A DNA stretch of 10,086 bases from Calidifontimicrobium sp964618555 (GTDB lineage: Bacteria > Pseudomonadota > Gammaproteobacteria > Burkholderiales > Burkholderiaceae_C), in contig CAZUBF010000129.1 of NCBI GenBank assembly GCA_964618555.1, positions 1-10,086 on the forward strand, written 5' to 3'. The stretch's first letter is position 1. Each line of letters opens with the position of its first letter. The notes beneath the pieces were generated by a model. It searched no databases and had not been told where the DNA came from. It saw only the letters and a program-made list of their open reading frames with translations. The position numbers and the translations under genes were made by a program. Of this stretch, positions 1 through 6,616 are shown piece by piece.

Positions 1-53
1 CTCCGGCCTCTACGTCCCGAACGTAGCGCTCTACCAGGCTAAGCTACACCCCG
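1..53 (-). tRNA. tRNA-Pro (anticodon CGG), 3' part cut by window edge
   Basis: Read on the minus strand, the gene begins at 53 with CGGGGTGTAGC and continues through a D-arm to a clear anticodon arm. The stem is CTACG/CGTAG (plus positions 22-26 and 10-14) and the loop is TTCGGGA (15-21), which gives anticodon CGG at 19-17 for the proline codon CCG. The initial C and the G after the anticodon fit proline tRNAs. The T-arm and acceptor 3' strand lie outside the window. About 53 of roughly 77 nt are visible. It lies 38 bp downstream of ispB on the same strand, so it could be read through from ispB or have its own promoter inside the ispB 3' end. Confidence 0.93.
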
Positions 54-91
54 TTTCGACCCGCCCTGCGGCCGGTCGTGCTCGGCGAGGT

Positions 92-1084
92 TCATGAAGA
101 ACGCTCTGCCGACTGAACACAAAATTCTAGCAGAGCTTCGCGCTGCGGCGACGGGGGCAGCACGTCCAGGCACTGCGCCGCGTGCTCGGCCTCGCGTCGC
201 GCGGCGTCGCGCGTGGCCTCGATGGCGCCCGTGTCGCGCACGATGCGCGCCACGTCGTCCAGTCGCTGCACCTCGCCGTGTTCGATCGCCGCGCGGATCA
301 GCGCACGATCGGCGACGCTGGCGCGTTCCATCGCCAGCAGCAGGGGCAGCGTCGGCTTGCCCTCGCGCAGGTCGTCGCCGACGTTCTTGCCCAGTGCGCG
401 CGGGTCGCCCTCGTAGTCGAGCAGGTCGTCGACGAGCTGGAACGCCGTGCCGAGCGAGCGCCCGTAGGCGGCGCAGCGGTCATCGACTTCCGACGGCGCC
501 TCGGCGAGCACGGCGCCGAGCCGCGCGCTGGCCTCGAACAGCTTGGCTGTCTTGTACCGGATCACGCGCAGGTACTCGTCGACGGCCAGGTCGGGGTCGT
601 GCATGTTCATCAACTGCAGGACCTCTCCCTCGGCGATCACGTTGGTGGCATCGGCGAGCACGTTGAGCACGCCGATGCGGTTCACCGACACCATCATCTG
701 GAACGCCCGCGAGTACAGGAAGTCGCCCACCAGCACGCTCGCGGCGTTGCCGAACATCGCGTTCGCGGTGGGCCGGCCGCGTCGCAGCGACGATTCGTCG
801 ACCACATCGTCGTGCAGCAGCGTGGCGGTGTGGATGAACTCGACGACCGCCGCCATCGTGTGCCGCTCGGGTCCGTCGAAACCCAGCGCGGACGCGAACA
901 GCAGCACGAGGCGCGGACGGATGCGCTTGCCGCCGGCGGCGACGATGTACTGCGCGATCTGGTTGACGAGCGCCACGTCGGAGCGCAGGCGCTCGCGGAT
1001 CACCGCGTCGACGGCGTGCATGTCGGCCGCCACGACGTCGACGCCGGCGCTGAATCTGGGTGTCGGGGGGGCGACCGCAGTCAT
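92..1084 (-). CDS. ispB: Octaprenyl diphosphate synthase (trans-polyprenyl synthase)
   Basis: This 330-residue class I polyprenyl synthase extends farnesyl diphosphate with isopentenyl diphosphate to the C40 side chain of ubiquinone-8; it is a cytosolic enzyme. The substrate-binding motif GGKRIRP is at residues 51-57. The first aspartate-rich motif, DDVVD, is at 92-96, followed by RRGRPTAN. The second, DDLLD, is at 219-223, followed by GKNVGDDLREGKPTLP. The residue five places before the first motif is Ala87; a small residue there is known to permit long chains, which supports octaprenyl over farnesyl synthase. Length matches the family. The ATG at 1084 is preceded by a perfect TATAAT but not by a recognisable Shine-Dalgarno sequence. 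The gene is divergent from rplU, a common arrangement in Proteobacteria. The exact chain length (C40) is inferred from family and lineage. Confidence 0.96.
   Translation of the reverse strand: MTAVAPPTPRFSAGVDVVAADMHAVDAVIRERLRSDVALVNQIAQYIVAAGGKRIRPRLVLLFASALGFDGPERHTMAAVVEFIHTATLLHDDVVDESSLRRGRPTANAMFGNAASVLVGDFLYSRAFQMMVSVNRIGVLNVLADATNVIAEGEVLQLMNMHDPDLAVDEYLRVIRYKTAKLFEASARLGAVLAEAPSEVDDRCAAYGRSLGTAFQLVDDLLDYEGDPRALGKNVGDDLREGKPTLPLLLAMERASVADRALIRAAIEHGEVQRLDDVARIVRDTGAIEATRDAARREAEHAAQCLDVLPPSPQREALLEFCVQSAERSS
124..132 (-). promoter_or_regulatory. Candidate extended -10 promoter for tRNA-Pro
   Basis: On the minus strand the sequence TGCTAGAAT fits an extended -10 element (TGn plus a -10 hexamer with 5 of 6 consensus bases). 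It sits in the last codons of ispB. Transcription would start near 117, about 64 nt before the tRNA. No good -35 is visible, which is tolerated with an extended -10. A 7 bp inverted repeat, GCTCTGC/GCAGAGC (103-109 and 130-136), brackets it. This is inferred from sequence alone. Confidence 0.3.
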
Positions 1085-1102
1085 GGGGGAGGCTCGGCAC
1101 CG

Positions 1103-1108
1103 ATTATA
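1103..1108 (-). promoter_or_regulatory. -10 element of the ispB promoter
   Basis: The minus strand carries a consensus TATAAT at 1108-1103, an AT-rich island in very GC-rich DNA. Transcription would begin near 1097, leaving a leader of only about 12 nt before the ispB ATG at 1084. No convincing -35 is seen 16-18 bp upstream. The perfect hexamer and its place in a divergent intergenic region make it the best promoter candidate. Confidence 0.55.
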
Positions 1109-1144
1109 GAAATGCCCCGACTGCCGCCCGCAGCGGCGCGGCCG

Positions 1145-1176
1145 GCACCGGCCACGCCACTGCGGGCGGCCGGTGC
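1145..1176. repeat. Perfect 9 bp inverted repeat between ispB and rplU
   Basis: GCACCGGCC at 1145-1153 is exactly complementary to GGCCGGTGC at 1168-1176, with a 14-base spacer. The right arm covers the place where the -35 of the rplU promoter should lie (its -10 is at 1194-1199). It could be an operator shared by the divergent promoters. GC-rich DNA also produces such repeats by chance. Confidence 0.35.
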
Positions 1177-1193
1177 TTGGGCGAAGCTTCGGC

Positions 1194-1199
1194 TACAAT
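1194..1199 (+). promoter_or_regulatory. -10 element of the rplU-rpmA promoter
   Basis: TACAAT matches five of six bases of the -10 consensus and stands out in GC-rich surroundings. It lies about 100 bp before the rplU start, giving a transcript starting near 1206 with a leader of roughly 94 nt. The -35 region (about 1171-1176) is a poor match to TTGACA and overlaps an inverted-repeat arm. Confidence 0.5.
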
Positions 1200-1210
1200 G
1201 GCCGGTTTCG

Positions 1211-1259
1211 TCGGGAAGGGCCTTTGGTCCGATGCGGCGATGTGTGGCGGCGTTCCCGG
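1211..1259 (+). promoter_or_regulatory. Possible structured 5' leader of rplU mRNA
   Basis: Within the predicted leader, CGGGAA (1212-1217) can pair with TTCCCG (1253-1258). This would enclose a small hairpin with GGGCC (1218-1222) against GGTCC (1226-1230), including one G-U pair, around a TTT loop. Ribosomal protein operons are often controlled through such leaders, and an L21 leader is known in Firmicutes. Any regulatory role here is inference. Confidence 0.2.
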
Positions 1260-1299
1260 TCGTTGCGTCCGGTGGCGCCTTGATTTCGAAAGGTCCAGT

Positions 1300-1611
1300 A
1301 TGTACGCGGTCATAAAAACCGGCGGCAAGCAGTACAAGGTGGCTGCCGGCGACAAGATCAAGGTAGAACAGATTGCTGCGGACGTGGGCCAGGAGATCGT
1401 GATCGACCAGGTGCTCGCCGTCGGCAACGGCGCCGAGCTCACCGTCGGCACCCCCCTGGTGAACGGCGCCAGCGTGAAGGCCACCGTGCTTGCCCACGGC
1501 AAGCACGACAAGGTGCGCATCTTCAAGATGCGCCGGCGCAAGCATTACCAGAAGCGGCAGGGCCATCGTCAGGCCTTCACCGAACTGCACATCAGCGCGG
1601 TCGGCGCCTGA
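1300..1611 (+). CDS. rplU: 50S ribosomal protein L21
   Basis: L21 is a small protein of the large ribosomal subunit that binds 23S rRNA near L20. The 103-residue product matches the usual length. It opens with the typical MYAVIKTGGKQYKV and has the conserved basic stretch KVRIFKMRRRKHYQKRQGHRQ at about 71-91, followed by the C-terminal FTELHISAVGA. The ATG at 1300 follows an AAAGG ribosome-binding sequence (1289-1293) with 6 nt spacing, so the long upstream in-frame extension is not used. rpmA follows 16 bp after the stop, and the two form the nearly universal L21-L27 operon, transcribed from the promoter near 1194. Confidence 0.98.
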   Translation: MYAVIKTGGKQYKVAAGDKIKVEQIAADVGQEIVIDQVLAVGNGAELTVGTPLVNGASVKATVLAHGKHDKVRIFKMRRRKHYQKRQGHRQAFTELHISAVGA

Positions 1612-1613
1612 AC

Positions 1614-1619
1614 GGGAGG
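1614..1619 (+). promoter_or_regulatory. Ribosome-binding site of rpmA
   Basis: GGGAGG lies 8 nt before the rpmA ATG at 1628, immediately after the rplU stop codon. It is one of the two strongest Shine-Dalgarno sequences in the window and fits a highly translated ribosomal protein gene. Confidence 0.8.
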
Positions 1620-1627
1620 TTTGAACC

Positions 1628-1885
1628 ATGGCACAGAAGAAGGGTGGCGGCTCGACCCGTAACGGCCGCGATTCCAAGCCGAAGATGCTCGGCGTGAAGG
1701 TGTTTGGCGGCCAGAGCGTGCCCGCCGGCTCGATCATCGTGCGACAGCGCGGGACCAGGTTCCACCCCGGCGACAACGTCGGTATGGGCCGCGACCACAC
1801 GCTGTTCGCGCTCGTCGACGGGCAAGTGTCGTTCGCCGTCAAGGGCCCGAAGAACCACCAGACGGTCAGCGTCGTCCCGGCCTGA
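1628..1885 (+). CDS. rpmA: 50S ribosomal protein L27
   Basis: L27 (85 residues, the family's normal length) sits near the peptidyl-transferase centre, and its flexible N-terminus reaches towards the tRNA acceptor ends. The start MAQKKGGGSTRNGRDS is characteristic and directly N-terminal, as in Proteobacteria; there is no cleavable Firmicutes-type leader. The conserved RQRGTRFHPGDNVGMGRDHTLFA block spans about residues 39-61. The start at 1628 has a strong GGGAGG site 8 nt upstream. It is the second gene of the rplU-rpmA unit and is followed at once by an intrinsic terminator. Confidence 0.98.
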   Translation: MAQKKGGGSTRNGRDSKPKMLGVKVFGGQSVPAGSIIVRQRGTRFHPGDNVGMGRDHTLFALVDGQVSFAVKGPKNHQTVSVVPA

Positions 1886-1906
1886 GCCGGCGCCAGCGCG
1901 GCCCGT

Positions 1907-1937
1907 GAAGCCCCGGTCCGCCGGGGCTTCTTGTTTT
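1907..1937 (+). terminator. Rho-independent terminator after rpmA
   Basis: GAAGCCCCGG (1907-1916) and CCGGGGCTTC (1921-1930) form a perfect 10 bp stem around a TCCG tetraloop. The T-rich run TTGTTTT follows directly (1931-1937). This is a textbook intrinsic terminator 21 bp after the rpmA stop. It separates the ribosomal protein genes from obgE, whose ATG is only 30 bp after the T-rich run, so obgE must rely on read-through or on a promoter in between. Confidence 0.92.
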
Positions 1938-1966
1938 CCGCGCTTCGCTACCATCTGCGTCCACCC

Positions 1967-3043
1967 ATGAAGTTCGTCGACGAAGCCACCATCGATGTCG
2001 CCGCCGGCCACGGCGGCGCCGGCTGCGTGAGCTTCCGGCGCGAGAAGTTCATCCCGTTCGGTGGGCCCAACGGCGGCGACGGTGGTCGCGGCGGCAGCGT
2101 GTGGGCGGTGGCCGACCGCAACCTGAACACGCTGATCGACTTCCGCTACGCCCGCCGGCACGAGGCGAGGAACGGCGAGCCGGGACGCGGCTCGGACCAG
2201 TTCGGCGCCGCCGGCGACGACGTCGTGCTGCGCATGCCGGTGGGCACCATCGTCACCGACGCCGACAGCGGCGAGGCGGTCGCCGAACTGCTGGTGCCGG
2301 GCGAGAAGGTGCTGCTGGCCAAGGGCGGCGACGGCGGCTTCGGCAACCTGCACTTCAAGAGCAGCACCAACCGTGCGCCGCGGCAGAAGACGCCCGGCTG
2401 GCCCGGCGAGGCGCGCCGGCTCAGGCTCGAACTGCGCCTGCTGGCCGACGTCGGGCTGCTGGGCATGCCCAACGCCGGCAAGTCGACGCTGATCGCCGCG
2501 ATCTCCAACGCGCGACCGAAGATCGCCGACTACCCCTTCACGACGCTGCACCCGAACCTGGGCGTGGTGCGTGTCGGGCCCGAGCGCAGCTTCGTCGTCG
2601 CCGACATCCCCGGGCTGATCGAGGGTGCCAGCGAGGGTGCGGGGCTGGGGCACCAGTTCCTGCGCCACCTGCAGCGCACGCGGCTGCTGCTTCACCTGGT
2701 CGACGTCGCCCCGTTCGACCCCGGCGTCGACCCGGTCGCGCAGGCGCGTGCGATCGTCGCGGAGCTGAAGAAGTACGACAAGGCGCTGGCCGCCAAGCCG
2801 CGCTGGATCGTGCTGACGAAGCTGGACATGGTGCCCGAGGACGAGCGCGAGCAGCGCGTGAAGGACTTCAAGCGCCGGTTGCGCTGGAAGGGCCCGTTGT
2901 TCGCGATCTCGGCGCTCACGCGACAGGGACTGGAGCCGCTGGTGCACGCGGTCTACGACCACGTCGCGGCGCAGCAGCGGGACGGCGTCGAAGAACGCGA
3001 CCCGCGTTTCGACGCCCCGTCGGCGGAGACGCATGATGGCTGA
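1967..3043 (+). CDS. obgE: Obg-family GTPase, ribosome assembly and stress response
   Basis: ObgE/CgtA (358 residues) is a slow GTPase that binds the 50S subunit and links ribosome assembly to the stringent response and cell cycle. The glycine-rich Obg fold covers about residues 1-158 (HGGAGCVSFRREKF, GGPNGGDGGRGG, AKGGDGGFGN). The G domain follows: P-loop GMPNAGKST 166-174, switch I YPFTTLHPN 189-197, G3 DIPGLIEGA 213-221, G4 TKLD 284-287, G5 SAL 315-317. G4 has Thr where Asn is usual. The tail is short, as in Betaproteobacteria. The ATG at 1967 is chosen because the product then starts with MKFVDEATIDV; an in-frame TTG at 1931 lies in the terminator tail. No Shine-Dalgarno sequence is visible. 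proB overlaps the stop codon. Confidence 0.97.
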   Translation: MKFVDEATIDVAAGHGGAGCVSFRREKFIPFGGPNGGDGGRGGSVWAVADRNLNTLIDFRYARRHEARNGEPGRGSDQFGAAGDDVVLRMPVGTIVTDADSGEAVAELLVPGEKVLLAKGGDGGFGNLHFKSSTNRAPRQKTPGWPGEARRLRLELRLLADVGLLGMPNAGKSTLIAAISNARPKIADYPFTTLHPNLGVVRVGPERSFVVADIPGLIEGASEGAGLGHQFLRHLQRTRLLLHLVDVAPFDPGVDPVAQARAIVAELKKYDKALAAKPRWIVLTKLDMVPEDEREQRVKDFKRRLRWKGPLFAISALTRQGLEPLVHAVYDHVAAQQRDGVEERDPRFDAPSAETHDG

Positions 3044-4154
3044 GGTGCTGAAGCACGCACGGCGCATCGTCGTCAAGGTCGGCTCGAGCCTGGTGACCAA
3101 CGAGGGGCGCGGCGTCGACGCGCAGGCGATCGGCAACTGGTGTCGCCAGCTGGCGGCGCTGGCGGCGCAGGGCCGCGAAGTCGTGATGGTCTCCAGCGGT
3201 GCGATCGCCGAAGGCATGAAGCGCCTGGGCTGGAGTGCGCGCCCGAAGGAGCTGCACGAGCTGCAGGCCGCCGCCGCGGTCGGCCAGATGGGGCTGGCGC
3301 AGATGTACGAGACGCACCTGCGCGCGCACGGCATGGGCAGCGCGCAGGTGCTGCTCACGCACGCCGACCTGTCGGATCGCGAGCGCTACCTGAACGCGCG
3401 ATCGACGCTGCTGACGCTGCTCGGGTTGAAGGTGATCCCGGTGGTCAACGAGAACGACACCGTGGTCAACGACGAGATCAAGTTCGGCGACAACGACACG
3501 CTCGGCGCGCTGGTGGCCAACCTGATCGAGGCCGACGCGCTGGTGATCCTCACCGACCAGCGCGGGCTGTACTCGGCCGACCCGCGCAAGGACCCGGCGG
3601 CGCATTTCATCGACGAGGCACCCGCCGACGACCCCGAGCTCGAGCGCATGGCTGGCGGCGCTGGCAGCGCGATCGGCCGCGGCGGCATGCTCACCAAGGT
3701 GCTCGCGGCCAAGCGCGCCGCCGGCAGCGGCGCGAGCACCGTGATCGCCTGGGGGCGTGAGGTCGACGTGCTGCTGCGCCTCGCCGCCGGCGAGGCCATC
3801 GGCACCGCGCTGGTCGCCGGCACGCCGAAGTACGCTGCGCGCAAGCAGTGGATGGTCGACCACCTGCAACTGCACGGCGCGGTGACCGTCGACGACGGCG
3901 CGGCGCGCAAGCTGCGTGACGAGGGCAAGAGTCTGCTGCCGATCGGTGTGGTCGAAGTGCGCGGCGACTTCCACCGCGGCGACGTCATCGCGGTGCGCGA
4001 CGCGGACGGCCACGAGATCGCGCGGGGGCTGACGAACTACTCGAGCGCCGAGGCGCGGCTGATCATGCGCCGGCCGTCGTCACAGATCGAGGCGGCGCTG
4101 GGTTACAGCTACGAGAGCGAACTGGTGCACCGGACCAACCTGGTGCTGACCTGA
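3036..4154 (+). CDS. proB: Glutamate 5-kinase with C-terminal PUA domain
   Basis: ProB phosphorylates L-glutamate to glutamyl-5-phosphate, the first and feedback-inhibited step of proline synthesis, in the cytosol. The amino-acid-kinase domain covers about residues 8-258: VKVGSS 13-18, SSGAI 53-57, NENDTV 138-143, FGDND 150-154, LTDQRGLY 172-179 and GRGGMLTK 214-221. A PUA domain fills about 277-360. The length of 372 is normal for the two-domain form. Two adjacent ATGs exist (3033 and 3036). I prefer 3036 because GGAG at 3025-3028 is then 7 nt away rather than 4. The start overlaps the obgE stop, so translation is probably coupled. No proA is nearby. Confidence 0.96.
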   Translation: MAEVLKHARRIVVKVGSSLVTNEGRGVDAQAIGNWCRQLAALAAQGREVVMVSSGAIAEGMKRLGWSARPKELHELQAAAAVGQMGLAQMYETHLRAHGMGSAQVLLTHADLSDRERYLNARSTLLTLLGLKVIPVVNENDTVVNDEIKFGDNDTLGALVANLIEADALVILTDQRGLYSADPRKDPAAHFIDEAPADDPELERMAGGAGSAIGRGGMLTKVLAAKRAAGSGASTVIAWGREVDVLLRLAAGEAIGTALVAGTPKYAARKQWMVDHLQLHGAVTVDDGAARKLRDEGKSLLPIGVVEVRGDFHRGDVIAVRDADGHEIARGLTNYSSAEARLIMRRPSSQIEAALGYSYESELVHRTNLVLT

Positions 4155-4166
4155 ACCGCCGGCGCC

Positions 4167-4745
4167 TCAGCTGCCACCGGCAGGCGGTGGCACGGCGGCG
4201 GGGCGCGCGTTGTCGTCACCGGCCTGGCGCTGCGCGCGCATGCCCGAGCGCAGGTAGCGGTTGTGCAGGTTCGGCCGCGGCAGGTAACGCGCGAGTTCGG
4301 TCAGCGCCATCTGGTAGACGTCGCGCTTGAACTCGATGACCACGTCCAGCGGCACCCAGTATTCGTTCCAGCGCCAGGCGTCGAACTCCGGGTGGTCGGT
4401 GGCGCGCAGGTTCATGTCGCTGTCACGGCCGACGAGCCGCAGCAGGAACCAGATCTGCTTCTGCCCGCGGTAATGACCTCGCGCCTCGCGACGGATGTAG
4501 TGCTCGGGCACCTCGTAACGAAGCCAGTCGCGCGTGCGCGCGATGATCTTCACGTGCTCGGGGCGCAAGCCCACTTCCTCGTGCAGCTCGCGGAACATCG
4601 CCTGCTCGGGCGTCTCGCCGTGTTTGATGCCGCCCTGTGGGAACTGCCACGAGTGGGTGCGCAGCCTTTTGCCCCAGAACACCTGGTTGCGCGAGTTGAG
4701 CAGGATGATGCCGACGTTGGGCCTGAAGCCTTCCCGGTCGAGCAT
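4167..4745 (-). CDS. rppH: RNA pyrophosphohydrolase (Nudix)
   Basis: RppH removes pyrophosphate from the 5' triphosphate end of mRNAs, which allows RNase E-dependent decay. The complete Nudix box GX5EX7REUXEEXGU is at residues 38-60 (GGIKHGETPEQAMFRELHEE, then VGL) and supplies the metal-binding glutamates. The N-terminus MLDREGFRPNVGIILLN and the segments WQFPQGGI and GQKQIWFLLRL are typical of RppH/NudH rather than other Nudix proteins. At 192 residues it exceeds the E. coli protein (176 residues, from memory) by a low-complexity Ala/Pro/Gly tail of about 20 residues, common in Betaproteobacteria. The ATG at 4745 has a weak GGGG site 7 nt upstream. The gene is divergent from proS and converges on proB. 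Confidence 0.96.
   Translation of the reverse strand: MLDREGFRPNVGIILLNSRNQVFWGKRLRTHSWQFPQGGIKHGETPEQAMFRELHEEVGLRPEHVKIIARTRDWLRYEVPEHYIRREARGHYRGQKQIWFLLRLVGRDSDMNLRATDHPEFDAWRWNEYWVPLDVVIEFKRDVYQMALTELARYLPRPNLHNRYLRSGMRAQRQAGDDNARPAAVPPPAGGS
4172..4192. repeat. 8 bp hairpin at the convergent proB/rppH ends
   Basis: TGCCACCG (4172-4179) and CGGTGGCA (4185-4192) form a perfect 8 bp stem with a 5-base loop. It overlaps the last codons of rppH and starts 18 bp after the proB stop, in a convergent junction of only 12 bp. No T-run follows on either strand, so it is not a canonical terminator, but it could block exonucleases at the proB mRNA 3' end. Confidence 0.35.
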
Positions 4746-4779
4746 AATCGAACCCCAATTTCCGAATTGAAATCATTAT

Positions 4780-4796
4780 TGCACCGGCCCGGTGCA
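4780..4796. promoter_or_regulatory. Perfect 17 bp palindrome between rppH and proS
   Basis: TGCACCGGCCCGGTGCA is an exact inverted repeat (8 bp arms around a single C). It stands beside an AT-rich patch (4757-4780) in the 125 bp divergent region. On the minus strand its edge overlaps a -10-like AATAAT (4780-4775) that would serve rppH. Its length, symmetry and place suggest an operator for one or both genes. The binding protein is unknown. Confidence 0.4.
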
Positions 4797-4870
4797 GCCT
4801 GCGATTCCTCGCTAACCCGCATGGGTGTCGCTGCCGTCGAGGCCGCACGAAGCCGGCCGTCGCCCCGCCC

Positions 4871-6616
4871 ATGAAAGCCACCCAGTTTTTCATCGCCACG
4901 CTCAAGGAGGCGCCGGCCGACGCGGAGGTGGTCAGTCACAAGCTGATGCTGCGTACCGGCCTGATCAAGCGTCTCGGCGCCGGCATCTACAACTACATGC
5001 CGATGGGCTTGCGCGTGATCCGCAAGATCGAAGCGATCGTGCGCGACGAGATGAACCGCGCCGGCGCGATCGAGCTGCTGATGCCGGTGGTCCAGCCGGC
5101 AGAGCTGTGGCAGGAGACCGGGCGCTTCGACAAGATGGGCCCGGAGTTGCTGCGCGTGAAGGATCGCCACGGCCGCGACTTCGTCGTGCAGCCGACCAGC
5201 GAGGAGGTCATCACCGACATCGCGCGGCAGGAGCTGCGCAGCTACAAGCAACTGCCGAAGAACTTCTATCACATCCAGACCAAGTTCCGCGACGAACGCA
5301 GGCCGCGCTTCGGGCTGATGCGTGGACGCGAGTTCACGATGAAGGACGCGTACTCGTTCGACCGCGACGCCGCTGCCGCCGCGAAGAGCTACGACGCGAT
5401 GTACCGCGCCTATTGCGCGATCTTCGACCGCATCGGCCTGACGTACCGCGCGGTGGCCGCGGACACCGGTGCGATCGGCGGCGACCTGTCGCACGAGTTC
5501 CAGGTCATCGCCGACACCGGCGAGGACGCACTGGTGTACTGCCCCGGCAGCGACTTTGCGGCCAACGTCGAGCTCGCGGAGGCGCTGCCGCTGATCGCCC
5601 GGCGCGCTGCGCCCGCCGAGGTGCTGGCGAAGACGCCCACCCCCGACCGCAGCACCTGCGAGGACGTGGCCGACCTGCTCGGGCTGCCGCTGTCGCGCAC
5701 CGTCAAGTCGCTGGTGCTCGCCACCGACCGGCGCGACGACGCCGGCGACGTCGTCGCGACGACGGTCTGGCTGCTGCTGGTGCGCGGGGACCACCAGCTC
5801 AACGAGGTGAAGGCCGGCAAGGTCGCCGCACTCCAGGGCGGTTTCCGCTTTGCGACCGTCGCCGAGATCGTCGACCACTTCGGCACCGAGCCCGGATACC
5901 TCGGCCCCATCGACACCGTCAGGCCGGTCAAGATCATCGCCGACCGCACGGTGGCGAACATGTCGGACTTCGTCTGCGGGGCCAACGAGGCCGACTTCCA
6001 CTACACCGGGGTCAACTGGGGACGCGACCTGCCCGAACCCGACCTGGTCGCCGACCTGCGCAACGTCGTCGAGGGCGACCCGTCGCCCGACGGCAAGGGC
6101 GTGCTGGCGATCCAGCGCGGCATCGAGGTCGGCCACGTGTTCTACCTCGGCACCAAGTACAGCGAGGCGATGGGAGCGACCTACCTCGACGAGGCCGGCA
6201 AGCCGCAGCTGATGCAGATGGGTTGCTACGGCATCGGCATCACGCGCATCGTCGGTGCGGCCATCGAGCAGGGCCACGACGAGCGCGGCATCGTCTGGCC
6301 CGACGCGATCGCGCCGTTCACCCTGGTGATCTGCCCGATCGGCTACGACCGCAGCACCGACGTGCGCGCCGCCGCCGAGCGGCTGCACGACGACCTCGCG
6401 GCGGCCGGCGTCGACGTGATGCTCGACGACCGCGGCGAGAGACCCGGCGCGATGTTCGCCGACTGGGAGTTGATCGGGGTGCCGCACCGGGTGGTGGTCT
6501 CGGACCGCGGACTGAAGGACGGCCGCGTCGAGTACCAGGGGCGCCGCGACGCCCAGCCCACCCCGGTTCCCGTCGGAGAGATTTCGGCCTTCGTGAAAGG
6601 CCGGCTGCAGGCGTGA
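4871..6616 (+). CDS. proS: Prolyl-tRNA synthetase, bacterial type with editing domain
   Basis: ProRS (581 residues) is a class II synthetase that charges tRNA-Pro and hydrolyses mischarged Ala-tRNA-Pro. The catalytic core has PTSEE at 108-112, motif 2 starting FRDERRPRFGLMRGREF (139-155), and motif 3 GCYGIGITRI at 451-460. The inserted YbaK-like editing domain spans about 224-408 and keeps the editing-site lysine in TVKS (Lys279). The anticodon-binding domain begins near 481 (APFTLVICPIGYDR). The start MKATQFFIATLKEAPADAEV aligns with the family N-terminus, but no Shine-Dalgarno sequence precedes it. A tRNA-Pro(CGG), one of its substrates, lies at the left edge. The stop overlaps the next gene's GTG start. 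Confidence 0.98.
   Translation: MKATQFFIATLKEAPADAEVVSHKLMLRTGLIKRLGAGIYNYMPMGLRVIRKIEAIVRDEMNRAGAIELLMPVVQPAELWQETGRFDKMGPELLRVKDRHGRDFVVQPTSEEVITDIARQELRSYKQLPKNFYHIQTKFRDERRPRFGLMRGREFTMKDAYSFDRDAAAAAKSYDAMYRAYCAIFDRIGLTYRAVAADTGAIGGDLSHEFQVIADTGEDALVYCPGSDFAANVELAEALPLIARRAAPAEVLAKTPTPDRSTCEDVADLLGLPLSRTVKSLVLATDRRDDAGDVVATTVWLLLVRGDHQLNEVKAGKVAALQGGFRFATVAEIVDHFGTEPGYLGPIDTVRPVKIIADRTVANMSDFVCGANEADFHYTGVNWGRDLPEPDLVADLRNVVEGDPSPDGKGVLAIQRGIEVGHVFYLGTKYSEAMGATYLDEAGKPQLMQMGCYGIGITRIVGAAIEQGHDERGIVWPDAIAPFTLVICPIGYDRSTDVRAAAERLHDDLAAAGVDVMLDDRGERPGAMFADWELIGVPHRVVVSDRGLKDGRVEYQGRRDAQPTPVPVGEISAFVKGRLQA

Noticed and set aside
182..1315. 377-codon open frame on the plus strand opposite ispB
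   Set aside because: It is antisense to a full-length ispB with intact catalytic motifs, shows no recognisable domain, and runs through the divergent promoter region.
1931..1966. TTG start giving a 12-residue longer ObgE
   Set aside because: It lies in the T-tail of the terminator and the added residues are not part of the conserved Obg N-terminus.
1592..3358. 588-codon open frame on the minus strand opposite rpmA, obgE and the 5' part of proB
   Set aside because: It is antisense to three clear genes and rich in Arg/Ala/Gly with no domain. Long shadow frames are expected at this GC content.
4767..4772. TTGAAA as a -35 element for proS
   Set aside because: It matches the consensus in five of six bases, but no -10-like sequence occurs 16-18 bp downstream; that stretch is the GC-rich palindrome.
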